Counted from the stretch's first letter, positions 1 to 9,765 are shown. The stretch: 64,000 nt of DNA from an uncultured Campylobacter sp. (GCF_947255105.1 NZ_CAMYFP010000004.1:77531-141530); one strand, 5' to 3'. Notes: generated by a model not told the origin, from the letters alone. Translations and numbers: made by a program.

Positions 1-62
1 ATTTCCTTTCAAATTTAATTGTAAAATTTTATATTCAAAATTTAAACTATTTATTAACAAAA

Positions 63-998
63 TTACTCTTTAAAAAGACCAATACTTAAGATTTTATTTA
101 GCCTTTGCTCTACGAGACTCTCTTTATCAACCTTTTCTAAGATTTTTAATTCCTTTAAAAAATAGCTTGCAAGCTCCATAGCAGCACCTTGCATATCTCT
201 GTGCGCTGCCATATTTGGCTCTTTTATCAAAGCATCAATAAGCTTTAGCTCCAAAAGCTCCTCTGCAGTAATCTTCATAGCTTTTGTTGCCATCTCCTGT
301 TTTGATGGATCGTCCCATAAAATAGCGGCACAACCCTCAGGCGATATGACAGAAAAGACAGAATTTTGCATCATAGCCAATCTATCTGCCACACCGATAG
401 CAAGAGCACCACCACTTCCGCCTTCACCTATGACTACTGCTATGGTTGGAGTTCTTAGTGAGCTAAACTCATAGAGATTTTTAGCAATAGCCTCACTTTG
501 TCCGCGCTCTTCAGCACCAATGCCAGGATAAGCACCCGGTGTATCTATCAAAAAAAGTATAGGAATATCAAACTTCTCTGCCAATTTAGCAGCTCTAAGA
601 GCCTTTCTATATCCTTCTGGATGAGGCATACCAAAATTTCTTTTAAGCTTATTTTTAGTTCCTCTGCCCTTTTGCTCTCCAATAACCATAACTTTTTTAT
701 CTGAGATATAACCTAGATAGCAAACTATAGCTGGATCATCTCTAAAAGCTCTATCGCCATGAAGTTCATAGCCATTTTTTAAAAGTACTTTTATATAGTC
801 AAGCGCATAGGGCCTATCAGGATGTCTTGCCAACTGAAGTCGCTGATACTCGTTTAAATTTTTATAGACTTTGTTTATCTCTTTTTCTAAATTTTTCTTA
901 AGTATCTCAACTGCATCATTGTCGCCTCTTATTTTGGCACTTGACATCTCATCGTCAATCTGCCCAATACCCTTTTCAAACTCCAAATAACTTGCCAT
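63..998 (-). CDS. accA: Acetyl-CoA carboxylase carboxyltransferase subunit alpha
   Basis: With AccD, this subunit transfers the carboxyl group from carboxybiotin to acetyl-CoA, giving malonyl-CoA for fatty-acid synthesis in the cytoplasm. The 311-residue length is normal for the family. Visible signatures are DTPGAYPG at about 152-159 and the glycine-rich GEGGSGG at about 191-197, both typical of the crotonase-like carboxyltransferase core. I chose ATG at 998 over an upstream TTG at 1001 because the ATG shares one base with the fabF stop (TGATG), which points to translational coupling. It is the last gene of an acpP-fabF-accA run, so substrate supply (malonyl-CoA), carrier and condensing enzyme are co-expressed. 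The family call is secure; the exact start is an inference. Confidence 0.97.
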   Translation of the reverse strand: MASYLEFEKGIGQIDDEMSSAKIRGDNDAVEILKKNLEKEINKVYKNLNEYQRLQLARHPDRPYALDYIKVLLKNGYELHGDRAFRDDPAIVCYLGYISDKKVMVIGEQKGRGTKNKLKRNFGMPHPEGYRKALRAAKLAEKFDIPILFLIDTPGAYPGIGAEERGQSEAIAKNLYEFSSLRTPTIAVVIGEGGSGGALAIGVADRLAMMQNSVFSVISPEGCAAILWDDPSKQEMATKAMKITAEELLELKLIDALIKEPNMAAHRDMQGAAMELASYFLKELKILEKVDKESLVEQRLNKILSIGLFKE

Positions 999-2218
999 CA
1001 ATCAATCTTTTTAAAAATTATAGAGCCATTTGTACCACCAAAACCAAAAGAGTTACTCATGACAAATTTAAGCTCTTTTTCTCTAGCAACATTTGGAATA
1101 TAATCAAGATCACACTCCTCATCTTTGACTATTTGATTGATGGTTGGAGGCATTAAATTTCTCTCCATAGCCATTAGACAGATAACTGCCTCTATAGCAC
1201 CAGCTCCGCCCAAACAGTGACCAATCTGACCCTTTGTTGAGCTAACAGGTGGAACGCTTCCTTTAAAGAGCTCTTTTAGCGCTGCTGTTTCGTTTCTGTC
1301 ATTTGTAGGAGTTGAAGTACCATGAGCATTTATGTAGTCGATCTTTGGCTCGCCTGCCATTTTGTGGGCTTTACGCATAGCCAAAAGTGGTCCTTCTAAA
1401 GTTGGTGCTGTTATATGAAATGCATCACCACTCTGTCCAAAACCAACTATCTCAGCATAGATTTTAGCTCCTCGTTTTTTGGCACTCTCATACTCTTCAA
1501 GCACCAAAGCTCCAGAACCCTCTCCCATAACAAAGCCATCTCTCTCTTTATCAAATGGTCTTGACGCTCTTAAAGGATCATCATTTCTAGTAGAAAGTGC
1601 CTTCATAGCTGCAAACCCGCCTATACCAACAGGGCATATTGCAGACTCAGCACCAACTGCTAGCATTGCCTTTGCTTCACCTATCATAATAGTTTTTGCA
1701 GCTTCAATGATAGCATGAGTAGAGGCAGCACACGCTGTAACACTAGCTATGTTTGGTCCTTTGAGATTGTGTTCGATAGAGACCATTCCACCAAGCATAT
1801 TGATAAGTGCAGATGGTATGAAAAAAGGCGAAATTCTTCTTGGTCCTCTTGTTAGACAGACATTCGAGTTTTTTTCTATGTTTGGAAGTCCGCCGATGCC
1901 CGCACCAGAGCTTACTCCAAACTCAGTAGAGTCAAAATTATTAAGATCTATTTTAGCATCGCTAATTGCCTCTTTGGCAGCCTTCAATCCCAATTGGATA
2001 AATCTATCCATCTTTTTTATATCTTTTGCATCTTTTACAACATCTACAGGATCAAAGTCTTTGACCTCAGCAGCGATTTGAACAGGGAATTGGCTTGCAT
2101 CAAATTGAGTTATCTTACACACACCTGACTTACCCGCACAGATATTTTCAAATGCACTCTCTTTATCGTTGCCAAGTGCATTTATCATACCTATACCAGT
2201 TACTACAACTCGCTTCAT
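998..2218 (-). CDS. fabF: Beta-ketoacyl-ACP synthase II
   Basis: This elongating condensing enzyme of type II fatty-acid synthesis joins malonyl-ACP to acyl-ACP. It has 406 residues, the usual KAS II size. The thiolase-fold active site is complete: Cys163 in TACAAS, His299 in NAHGTST and His334 in QIGHCLGG, with Lys329 before it. The Cys-His-His triad, rather than a Cys-His-Asn type, identifies KAS I/II and excludes FabH. It starts 19 bp after acpP and its stop overlaps the accA start, so the three genes form one transcription unit. No unusual features. Confidence 0.97.
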   Translation of the reverse strand: MKRVVVTGIGMINALGNDKESAFENICAGKSGVCKITQFDASQFPVQIAAEVKDFDPVDVVKDAKDIKKMDRFIQLGLKAAKEAISDAKIDLNNFDSTEFGVSSGAGIGGLPNIEKNSNVCLTRGPRRISPFFIPSALINMLGGMVSIEHNLKGPNIASVTACAASTHAIIEAAKTIMIGEAKAMLAVGAESAICPVGIGGFAAMKALSTRNDDPLRASRPFDKERDGFVMGEGSGALVLEEYESAKKRGAKIYAEIVGFGQSGDAFHITAPTLEGPLLAMRKAHKMAGEPKIDYINAHGTSTPTNDRNETAALKELFKGSVPPVSSTKGQIGHCLGGAGAIEAVICLMAMERNLMPPTINQIVKDEECDLDYIPNVAREKELKFVMSNSFGFGGTNGSIIFKKID

Positions 2219-2237
2219 TTATCTCTCTTATTTAAAC

Positions 2238-2471
2238 TTATTTCTCTAATTTTTCTATATATGTTACTACATCTTGAATAGTTAGTAGCTTCTCAGCATC
2301 AGCATCTGGAATTTCAACTTCAAATTTCTCTTCCAAAGCCATAATAAGCTCAACAACATCAAGTGAATCTGCATTAAGGTCATCAACAATCTTTGACTCC
2401 AACTTAACTTGCTCTGGCTCAACGTTTAGCTGCTCAACTACTACGTCTCTTACATCATCGAATATAGCCAT
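2238..2471 (-). CDS. acpP: Acyl carrier protein
   Basis: A 77-residue acidic carrier protein that holds growing acyl chains on 4'-phosphopantetheine. The attachment serine is Ser36 in the DSL motif (LNADSLDVVELIMALEEKF region), and the helix II sequence after it is classic. An upstream AAGGAG-like ribosome site (AAGGAGAAATAG before the ATG) supports the start. It heads the acpP-fabF-accA unit. High expression would be expected, and a clear TATAAT lies about 75 bp upstream on the same strand. Confidence 0.98.
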   Translation of the reverse strand: MAIFDDVRDVVVEQLNVEPEQVKLESKIVDDLNADSLDVVELIMALEEKFEVEIPDADAEKLLTIQDVVTYIEKLEK

Positions 2472-2544
2472 CTATTTCTCCTTAAATTTATATAATCAAA
2501 ACAGACTAATTTATCATAAAGCTAGCCAAATTTTGATGTCGTTT

Positions 2545-2550
2545 ATTATA
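2545..2550 (-). promoter_or_regulatory. Sigma70-type -10 box for acpP
   Basis: A perfect TATAAT on the minus strand, inside the 117-bp gap between fabG and acpP. It would start a transcript with a leader of roughly 65 bases. The upstream half of the gap is T-rich, as expected for Campylobacter promoters, which often lack a good -35 element. Called from sequence alone. Confidence 0.55.
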
Positions 2551-2588
2551 TCATATTTTTTAAACACCAAAATTAAACCTAACTTAAA

Positions 2589-3332
2589 CTACATATAGAG
2601 TCCGCCATTTATTTTGATGGTCTCGCCTGTAACATATGATGAGTAGTCACTTAACAAAAAGGCAACGACATCTGCCACCTCTTTTGGCTCTCCAAATCTT
2701 TTCAAAGCGATAGCATCAATGTAGCTTTTTTTAATCTCATCGCTTAATTTATCTGTCATATCTGTTGCTATAAAGCCCGGTGTTACGCTGTTAAATCTAA
2801 TATTTCTACTAGCGCCCTCTTTTGCAAAAGATTTGCTCATCGCTATCATTCCGCCTTTGCTTGCAGAGTAGTTTGTCTGACCTAAATTTCCCATCTCTCC
2901 AACAATCGAAGCTATATTTACAACTGCGCCAAAGCGTTTCTTACTCATCACTTTAAGCGCCTCTCTTGAGCCAATAAAAGCTGAAGTTAAGTTGGCATTT
3001 ATGACAGATGTAAAGTCCTCTAACTTCATTCTAATGGCTAATTTGTCATTTGTAATACCTGCGTTATTTACTAGATAGCTTAGCTCTCCATCGCACTCAA
3101 CAATAAGCGCAATAGCCTTCACAAAGGCCTCTTCATCTGTAGCATCAAAGCCAATAACAGCTGCTTTTCCGCCCTCTTTTTCTATCTTTTGCAAAAGTGC
3201 ATCGGCTGCTGCTGGATTGCTTCTATAGTTTATCCAGACCTTTAGCCCAAAACTTGCCAAAGTAGTGCAAATTTGAGCACCAATTCCCCTGCTTCCGCCT
3301 GTTACTAAAACATTTTTTCCACTAAATTTCAT
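2589..3332 (-). CDS. fabG: 3-oxoacyl-ACP reductase
   Basis: NADPH-dependent short-chain dehydrogenase that reduces beta-ketoacyl-ACP in fatty-acid elongation. It has 247 residues. The Rossmann motif TGGSRGIG lies at 11-18, NNAG at about 89-92, and the catalytic Ser142, Tyr155 and Lys159 are in place (ASI...YSASK). Its location just upstream of acpP-fabF-accA on the same strand supports FabG over another SDR. A 117-bp gap with a promoter separates it from acpP, so the two groups can be transcribed separately. Confidence 0.95.
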   Translation of the reverse strand: MKFSGKNVLVTGGSRGIGAQICTTLASFGLKVWINYRSNPAAADALLQKIEKEGGKAAVIGFDATDEEAFVKAIALIVECDGELSYLVNNAGITNDKLAIRMKLEDFTSVINANLTSAFIGSREALKVMSKKRFGAVVNIASIVGEMGNLGQTNYSASKGGMIAMSKSFAKEGASRNIRFNSVTPGFIATDMTDKLSDEIKKSYIDAIALKRFGEPKEVADVVAFLLSDYSSYVTGETIKINGGLYM

Positions 3333-3406
3333 CTTCTACCTTTAAATTGATTTTTGATTATTATACATTTTTAAATTTAACTATATAAAAATTGCTCCAA
3401 ATTTAT

Positions 3407-4870
3407 CTAAAAGAGCGGTTCGTCCATAATCAAAGGAACATCAAGCCCCATGAGCTTCAAAACTGTTGGGGCAATGTTGCTAAGTCGCCCATTTTTGATG
3501 GATTTTACACCATCTGCCAAGACAAAGCAATAGACATCAAATGTCGTGTGGTTGGTAAGTATATTGCCACTCTCATCTCTCATCGCCTCGCAATTTCCAT
3601 GGTCGCTTGTCTGGATATAGGCATATCCTAGCTCCTTTGCCTTTGCAATAATTTTTCCAAGACACTTATCAACAGCCTCAACCGCCTTTATACTTGCTTC
3701 ATAATTGCCAGTATGCCCCACCATATCGCCATTTGCAAAATTTACAACTATAAAATCCTCTCCACCATCCATACCCTTTAAAACAACATCACAGACTTCA
3801 AAAGCGCTCATTTGTGGCTTTTGATCATATGTTTTGACCTTTGGGCTAGGAACTAAAACTCTTGTTTCGTTAATGCAAGGCTCCTCTTTGCCGCCATTTA
3901 AAAAAAAGGTCACATGTGCATATTTTTCAGTCTCTGCTGTGTGAAGTTGCGATAGTCCCACACTTGCTATAGTTTCTGCCAAAGTCTCTTTGATCTCCTC
4001 TTTTTCAAAAAGCACATCAAAGCCAAACGTATCATCATAAGTTGTCATTGTGGCAATGTTTTTAAATATTTCTTTTTGCTTAAAGCCATCAAAGTCAGCA
4101 CAACCAAAGGCACTAACTATCTCTTTCATGCGATCATTTCTGAAATTTATAAACAAAACTCCATCATTTTTTTTCACTCCACCAAAATCATAAAAAGAGG
4201 CAGGTTTTATAAACTCATCAAAAACTCCACTCTTGTAAGACTCTTTTATATACTCGCTTGGTGCTATTTCTTTCAAATTTGCTCCATTGACAATGACCTC
4301 ATATGCTTCTTGGACCCGCTCCCACCTCTTATCTCTATCCATAGCATAAAATCTTCCCAAAATTGAAGCTATCTGAAATTTAGACTCAAGCTCCTTTATA
4401 AAGGCAAGAGCACTATCTGGCAAAACATCACGTCCGTCTGTGATGGCGTGAATTATGACCTCTTTGTTGGCACTTTTTATACTCTCTATAGCTTTGTTAA
4501 AGTGAGTTAAGTGAGAATGGACACCACCATCGCTATAAAGTCCTATAATGTGGATTCTGTTGGAGTTAGCGATAAGTTTTTTAAGTGCTCTGTTTTTTGC
4601 AAAACTACCATCTAAAATGGCATTGTCAATCTTTACTAAATTTTGATAGATAAGCCGTCCGCTTCCTATACTCATATGACCAACTTCGCTATTTCCCATC
4701 TGTCCATCTGGAAGACCAACCGCCTTGCCTGAGGTAGCTATGAGTGAGTGGGCTGCATTTTTAAATAGATAGTCATACGCGCTTTTTTTGGCGTTGTAAA
4801 ATGCGTTAAATTTGCTCTCTTTGTTATGTCCAATGCCATCTGTTATGACCAAAACTGCTTTATTATACAT
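3407..4870 (-). CDS. gpmI: 2,3-bisphosphoglycerate-independent phosphoglycerate mutase
   Basis: Cofactor-independent, Mn-dependent interconversion of 3- and 2-phosphoglycerate in glycolysis and gluconeogenesis. The 487-residue protein belongs to the alkaline-phosphatase superfamily. The phosphorylated serine is Ser61 in MGNSEVGH, metal ligands include the N-terminal ITDGIGHN and C-terminal DHGNCE, and TDGRDVLP marks the inserted transferase domain. It is somewhat shorter than the roughly 510 residues of many homologues. It is divergent from mraY across a 77-bp gap. Confidence 0.97.
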   Translation of the reverse strand: MYNKAVLVITDGIGHNKESKFNAFYNAKKSAYDYLFKNAAHSLIATSGKAVGLPDGQMGNSEVGHMSIGSGRLIYQNLVKIDNAILDGSFAKNRALKKLIANSNRIHIIGLYSDGGVHSHLTHFNKAIESIKSANKEVIIHAITDGRDVLPDSALAFIKELESKFQIASILGRFYAMDRDKRWERVQEAYEVIVNGANLKEIAPSEYIKESYKSGVFDEFIKPASFYDFGGVKKNDGVLFINFRNDRMKEIVSAFGCADFDGFKQKEIFKNIATMTTYDDTFGFDVLFEKEEIKETLAETIASVGLSQLHTAETEKYAHVTFFLNGGKEEPCINETRVLVPSPKVKTYDQKPQMSAFEVCDVVLKGMDGGEDFIVVNFANGDMVGHTGNYEASIKAVEAVDKCLGKIIAKAKELGYAYIQTSDHGNCEAMRDESGNILTNHTTFDVYCFVLADGVKSIKNGRLSNIAPTVLKLMGLDVPLIMDEPLF

Positions 4871-4947
4871 CTTAGTTCCATTATAAATTTATTCTAAAGG
4901 TTTATTATAGTAAAATTTCGCTTTTAATTATTTAAAGGTAAAATTTT

Positions 4948-6012
4948 ATGCTTTTGTATCTTGGTCAAATTTTTAAAATCAATCTTTTCAATTACATCAC
5001 AGTAAGAGCTGGTATGGCTTTTTTTATAGCCTTTTTACTGACACTCTATCTACTTCCTAAATTTATAAGATGGGCAAAGGTAAAAAGAGCCAATCAACCA
5101 ATCTTTGAACTTGCACCAAAAACTCATCAACAAAAATGCAAAATCCCAACCATGGGCGGACTATTTTTCTTAAGTAGCGCCATCTTTGCAAGCCTACTTT
5201 GTGGCAACCTAACAAACATCTATCTTATTTTGGGAGTTGTAGTTTTGATAGGCTTTACATATATTGGCTACAAAGATGACCACGCAAAAGTAGTTGGCAA
5301 AAGCAACCACGCCGGACTTAGCGCTAAGAAAAAGTTTCTTATGCAAACAGCGCTCTCTTTGTTAATTGCGCTGGTGCTGTTTTTCTTCTCAAATGTTGGC
5401 TCGCTTTTTTATATTCCATTTTATAAATATCCACTTTTTGATATGAGTTTTTTTGTTATCATCTTTTGGACACTTGTGCTTGTAGCAAGCTCTAACTCGG
5501 TAAATTTAACTGATGGACTTGATGGGCTTGTGACAATTCCATCTGTCTTTTCGCTAGCAACTTTGGCTGTTTTTGCCTATCTTGTAGGTCATGCTATCTA
5601 CTCTGACTATCTCTTTTTACCAAAAATAGCAGGAAGTGCAGAGCTTTGCATAATATGCGCCGCTCTTATTGGCTCGCTGCTTGGCTTTTTATGGTTTAAC
5701 TGCTATCCAGCAGAGATTTTTATGGGCGATAGTGGGAGTCTTAGCATAGGCGGGTTTATCGGCTATTGTGGCATTGTTACCAAAAATGAAATTTTACTTA
5801 TAATAATTGGCTTTATCTTTGTAATTGAGACTGTTTCTGTGATATTACAAGTTGGAAGCTTTAAGATATTTAAAAAGCGAATCTTTTTGATGGCGCCACT
5901 GCACCACCATTTTGAGCTTAAAGGGTGGGTTGAAAATAAGATAATAGTGCGTTTTTGGATAATTGCACTCATAGTAAATATAATTGCTCTAGCATCACTA
6001 AAATTGAGGTAA
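4948..6012 (+). CDS. mraY: Phospho-N-acetylmuramoyl-pentapeptide transferase
   Basis: Integral membrane enzyme that moves phospho-MurNAc-pentapeptide onto undecaprenyl phosphate to make lipid I. It has 354 residues and about ten hydrophobic segments. Diagnostic motifs are the Asp-Asp pair in YKDDHAK (110-111), NLTDGLDGL at 186-194, MGDSGSL, and the cytoplasmic PLHHHFE histidine triad. It is followed three bases later by murD, the next soluble step of the pathway, indicating co-transcription. Confidence 0.98.
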   Translation: MLLYLGQIFKINLFNYITVRAGMAFFIAFLLTLYLLPKFIRWAKVKRANQPIFELAPKTHQQKCKIPTMGGLFFLSSAIFASLLCGNLTNIYLILGVVVLIGFTYIGYKDDHAKVVGKSNHAGLSAKKKFLMQTALSLLIALVLFFFSNVGSLFYIPFYKYPLFDMSFFVIIFWTLVLVASSNSVNLTDGLDGLVTIPSVFSLATLAVFAYLVGHAIYSDYLFLPKIAGSAELCIICAALIGSLLGFLWFNCYPAEIFMGDSGSLSIGGFIGYCGIVTKNEILLIIIGFIFVIETVSVILQVGSFKIFKKRIFLMAPLHHHFELKGWVENKIIVRFWIIALIVNIIALASLKLR

Positions 6013-6015
6013 AAG

Positions 6016-7227
6016 ATGAAAAAAAGTCTATTTGGTTATGGAGTTACTACAAAGGCGTTGGCTAAATTTCAGATAAAAGAGGGTCAATGGGATATCTACG
6101 ATGATCATTTTGATGAGCCAAAGAGCGATGAGTTTGGCAACAATTTGCTTCCACCCTCTTTTTTTGATGCAGATAAAAGTATGATTGAGATACCAAGTCC
6201 TGGCTTCCCGCCTACTCACAATCTAGTAAAAAAAGCTAAAAATTTAATAAGTGAGTATGACTACTTTTTTCCAAAAATGCCACCATCCATCTGGATAAGT
6301 GGCACCAACGGCAAAACAACAACAACTCAAATGACTCAATTTTTGCTTGCATCTTGTGGCTCACAGATGGGTGGCAACGTAGGAACGCCGCTTGCTTGCC
6401 TTGATATAAGTGCAAAACTTTGGATACTTGAGACTAGCTCTTTTACACTTCACTACACAAAAAAAGCCTATCCTCACATCTATCTGCTACTTCCAATAAC
6501 GCCAGATCACCTAAGTTGGCATGGCTCGATGAGTGACTATATAGAGGCAAAGCTAAAGCCACTTACCATGATGGGCGAAGGCGATGTTGCGGTGGTGCCT
6601 TATAAGTTTAAAGATTTTCCTACAAATGCAACAATAATTCCCTATAAAGATGAAGAAGATCTTGCTAAGTTTTGCAACATAAAGATAGAAGATATCGCCT
6701 TTAAAAGCCCTTTTTTGCTAGATAGTCTTCTAGCTCTTAGTGCGCAAAAAATCATCTTTGATAACTGCAATGTCTTGCTTTTGAATAAATTTAAGATAGA
6801 AAAAAATAAATTAGAAGAGATAAGGGATAGATTTGACAGGCTTTGGGTAAATGATACAAAAGCTACCAACATTGATGCCGCTTTTCAGGCAATCAAGTGT
6901 TATAAAGATAAAAAAACCTATCTTATTTTGGGTGGCGATGATAAGGGGGTTGATCTTAACTCCTTTTTTAAGGACTTTACAGCACTAAACAAAAATATCA
7001 AAATTTATGCTATCGGTTCAAATTGTGAAAAAATAATGAATTTGTGCGATAAATTTGGACTTGTAGCTACAAAGTGCGAATTCTTAAAAATTGCTGTTGA
7101 AAAGATAGCCAAAGAGCTGCAAGTTGGCGAAGTTGGGCTTTTGAGTCCTGCTTGTGCAAGCCTTGATCAATATAGTTCCTATATAAAACGGGGAGAAGAG
7201 TTTAAAAATCTCATTGGAAATTTATAA
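6016..7227 (+). CDS. murD: UDP-N-acetylmuramoylalanine--D-glutamate ligase
   Basis: ATP-dependent Mur ligase that adds D-Glu to UDP-MurNAc-L-Ala. The ATP loop GTNGKTTTT begins at about residue 96, and the central domain carries ETSSF and TPDHLSWHGS. The C-terminal domain has LGGDDKG and the terminal SPACASLDQYSSYIKRG signature typical of MurD. At 403 residues it is 35-50 shorter than the E. coli type, mainly through a compact N-terminal domain, which is usual in epsilonproteobacteria. It is co-transcribed with mraY. Confidence 0.96.
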   Translation: MKKSLFGYGVTTKALAKFQIKEGQWDIYDDHFDEPKSDEFGNNLLPPSFFDADKSMIEIPSPGFPPTHNLVKKAKNLISEYDYFFPKMPPSIWISGTNGKTTTTQMTQFLLASCGSQMGGNVGTPLACLDISAKLWILETSSFTLHYTKKAYPHIYLLLPITPDHLSWHGSMSDYIEAKLKPLTMMGEGDVAVVPYKFKDFPTNATIIPYKDEEDLAKFCNIKIEDIAFKSPFLLDSLLALSAQKIIFDNCNVLLLNKFKIEKNKLEEIRDRFDRLWVNDTKATNIDAAFQAIKCYKDKKTYLILGGDDKGVDLNSFFKDFTALNKNIKIYAIGSNCEKIMNLCDKFGLVATKCEFLKIAVEKIAKELQVGEVGLLSPACASLDQYSSYIKRGEEFKNLIGNL

Positions 7228-7286
7228 ATTTAACCATAAATTAAGCTTGCAAGAGATAAAATACATTTTTATTTATTCACAAAGGT

Positions 7287-7362
7287 GGTTGGATAGCTCA
7301 GTCGGTAGAGCAGCAGACTGAAAATCTGCGTGTCGGCAGTTCAATTCTGCCTCTAACCACCA
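7287..7362 (+). tRNA. tRNA-Phe (anticodon GAA)
   Basis: A 76-base cloverleaf with encoded CCA. The acceptor GGTTGGA pairs with TCTAACC (one G-U), the D arm is GCTC/GAGC, the anticodon stem GCAGA/TCTGC carries loop CTGAAAA (anticodon 7320-7322), and the T arm is GGCAG TTCAATT CTGCC. It lies alone between murD and the convergent eptA gene, whose stop is 8 bp beyond the tRNA end. Confidence 0.97.
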
Positions 7363-7370
7363 TTTCAAAT

Positions 7371-8909
7371 TTACTCTTTCACAAACATATCTAAGTTTTT
7401 ATCATAAGCTTCACTCTCTATTTTGAAAAATCCCAAGATTGTATGGAAAAGGTTATCATGAGAGTGATAACTATCTTTCATAGTTTGAAAATTCTCGCTC
7501 ATTTTTGCATCATTAAACCAAAAAAGCGCTGGAACTCTCTTTTGAAAATCAGGTGCTATAGCATAAGGTATAGAGTGAAGATAGAGTCCATTCTCGCCTA
7601 GGCTCTCACCATGGTCGCTCACAAAAAGGAAAAATATCTTTTTATCATCACCAAAACTCTTTAGATGTGCTATGAGATCACTTTGAAGTTCATCTTGATA
7701 TAAAATAGAGTTGTCATAGGTATTTACAATTTGATCGGTTGTGCAACTACTCAAATCAGCTGTGTCGCAAGTAGGTTTAAATTTGGCAACTTCATAATCT
7801 TTAAAATATGCAGGACCATGACTTCCTTGAATATGTAAAAATATCGCAGTTGGGCGCTCTTTAACCTTAACATCTTTTGCCAAATTAAAAATCTCCCTAT
7901 CCATTCCTCTAGCTTTTAACTCTACTTTGTGACTCTCATCAAGATCGTCGCAAACTCCCTTGCAACCACCACTATTGTTGCCAAACCAATAGACATCAAC
8001 GCCAGCTTCCATTAAAATTTGAATTAAATTTTGTCTAAATTTCGCTTCGCCTCTACTAAATCTTTTGCGGTCTAAGTCGCTAAGCATGCAAGGAAGAGAG
8101 ACTGCTGTGTTGGTTCCGCATGAGTAAAATGTGGTAAAACTTACAAGATTTTCTATATTTTTTGTATATAAATTTGTCTCATTTTTACTATAGCCATTTA
8201 GCGAATAGTTGGCACTTCTTTGAGTTTCGCCTATAATAAAAACAAGAAGTGAGTTTTGCTCTTTGTCTTTTAGGACATTGTTTTTAAAAGAGACAAAATG
8301 TGGCGGAGTTTTTAACGAATCCGTTGCAAACAAAACAGCAGAGTAGATGGGATAAAATGGCAATGTATAGGGACGAATATTGTCGGCATGTTTTCTAAAA
8401 AGTGGGATGTAGGTTTTGCTAAAAGTAGCATAGACGGCGCCAAACGACACTAAAGCAAACGCTATCAAAATAGCCCTTAATTTTAGCTCTTTTAGAAGTG
8501 AAAAATATTCAATTTTAATTTTTACAATAAAAATAGTTGGCAAAATAGCAAAGAAAAAGAGCCAGATGAAAAATTTAATATTTAAGAGATTTTTAACCTC
8601 CAAAGCATCTGTTTGAGCGGCATTTGCAATCATCTCAGTATCTACAACAATTCCGTAAGCATACATAAAATAGCCGCACACTCCACTAATAAAAGCTATC
8701 AAAATACTAAGCGGTTTTGTTAGAAACTTGACAAATAAAAGTGACAAAATTAAAAGACAGATTGACAAACCCGCCAAAATAAGTGGCGCAATCTTAAATT
8801 TCTCTATATCTGGCAAAAATGTATAAACTCTGTTGAAAAACATAAAATTAACTACCAAAAGATAGAGTGCAAAAAGCAGTATGAAATTTAGTGATGAGAT
8901 TTTTTTCAT
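7371..8909 (-). CDS. eptA: Phosphoethanolamine transferase (lipid A / envelope glycan)
   Basis: Inner-membrane enzyme with a periplasmic alkaline-phosphatase-fold domain that transfers phosphoethanolamine from phosphatidylethanolamine to lipid A or another envelope acceptor. It has 512 residues. About five hydrophobic segments fill residues 1-165, and the catalytic domain starts near 215. Metal and nucleophile positions are visible: Glu228 in IIGETQR, the nucleophile Thr268 in CGTNTAVSLPCM, and SDHGESLGENG near 435. The family confers cationic peptide resistance, and in C. jejuni a homologue also modifies flagellar rod protein. A second member lies at 60322-61866; which of the two acts on lipid A cannot be told from sequence. 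No unusual features otherwise. Confidence 0.9.
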   Translation of the reverse strand: MKKISSLNFILLFALYLLVVNFMFFNRVYTFLPDIEKFKIAPLILAGLSICLLILSLLFVKFLTKPLSILIAFISGVCGYFMYAYGIVVDTEMIANAAQTDALEVKNLLNIKFFIWLFFFAILPTIFIVKIKIEYFSLLKELKLRAILIAFALVSFGAVYATFSKTYIPLFRKHADNIRPYTLPFYPIYSAVLFATDSLKTPPHFVSFKNNVLKDKEQNSLLVFIIGETQRSANYSLNGYSKNETNLYTKNIENLVSFTTFYSCGTNTAVSLPCMLSDLDRKRFSRGEAKFRQNLIQILMEAGVDVYWFGNNSGGCKGVCDDLDESHKVELKARGMDREIFNLAKDVKVKERPTAIFLHIQGSHGPAYFKDYEVAKFKPTCDTADLSSCTTDQIVNTYDNSILYQDELQSDLIAHLKSFGDDKKIFFLFVSDHGESLGENGLYLHSIPYAIAPDFQKRVPALFWFNDAKMSENFQTMKDSYHSHDNLFHTILGFFKIESEAYDKNLDMFVKE

Positions 8910-9026
8910 TGTGATTTTACCTTAAAATTCTATTTTATTAAATGGGTGAGTCTAACTTATCTTAATAAACAGCTAGTAAATAGACAAAATAGCCCTTAGC
9001 CAACCATGACAAAGACAAAATAGTGG

Positions 9027-9719
9027 CTAACCAAGCGTTTTATAAAACTCCTCTAGCTTTTTATATAGATCCCCACTAGAGATTTTATCGCTATCAAGGA
9101 ACTTTGCAAGGATTTCGTTGTCCTCTTTGCCATTCCACATCTTTTTATAACTTCCCTCTTTATAGCCGTGATCTTGACGAAATTTATTTAAGATATTTTT
9201 GCCTATATAAATTTTATAAAGATTATCAAAGCTCATTCCGCACTTCCAAGCAACTCTAAAAAAGGCTGTCAAAAGATCGTTTAGTTCAAATTTAGAACCG
9301 CTACAACCATGGATAATAACCTCAATATCGTTTATCACCTCATACATGGAGTGCTCTTTTGGGCTAAATGGCTCATTACAAAACTTAACAAAACCATGAG
9401 AGCAGGCTATCTCTTTGCTAAGAGTTTCGATATCGATATCCTTGCTGTAGGCCTGCTCCAATGCATAACTCAATATAAAGTGCCAAATATCTACAAGCTC
9501 AATTCTTACATTTTCATAATCAGTTGGTTTTTTTACATCTTTCCAGTGCTTCCATGCAAAATTGTCAACAAGCTCAGCACACTCCATATAGATGCATCTC
9601 TTCCAGTTTATTAGCTTGCCAAGGCTGTTATAGCCATCTTCCCAACCCTTTGAGTTGGTATCATCGTTTAGTTTTTGCTGCATTAAAAGCATCTCTTTTA
9701 TAAGCTCAATATCTCTCAT
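9027..9719 (-). CDS. dut: Dimeric all-alpha dUTPase
   Basis: Hydrolyses dUTP to dUMP, keeping uracil out of DNA and feeding thymidylate synthesis. The 230-residue protein is the dimeric, all-helical MazG-related type used by Campylobacter, not the trimeric beta type. Two metal-binding motifs are visible: MECAELVD (Glu46, Glu49) and RIELVDIWH (Glu74, Asp77). A third acidic segment lies near the middle. The gene stands between two envelope transferase genes on the same strand, with no functional link apparent. Confidence 0.9.
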   Translation of the reverse strand: MRDIELIKEMLLMQQKLNDDTNSKGWEDGYNSLGKLINWKRCIYMECAELVDNFAWKHWKDVKKPTDYENVRIELVDIWHFILSYALEQAYSKDIDIETLSKEIACSHGFVKFCNEPFSPKEHSMYEVINDIEVIIHGCSGSKFELNDLLTAFFRVAWKCGMSFDNLYKIYIGKNILNKFRQDHGYKEGSYKKMWNGKEDNEILAKFLDSDKISSGDLYKKLEEFYKTLG

Positions 9720-9765
9720 CTTAACCCCTTGTTTCTATCAATTATAACTTAAATTTCAAAGCCTA

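Noticed and set aside
1479..2081. Long plus-strand ORFs inside fabF
   Set aside because: They are antisense shadows of a conserved gene, with low-complexity Ser/Pro-rich translations.
8981..9029. Loose inverted repeat between eptA and dut
   Set aside because: TTAGCCA/TGGCTAA arms are separated by about 20 bases and give a weak structure; the region could equally be chance.
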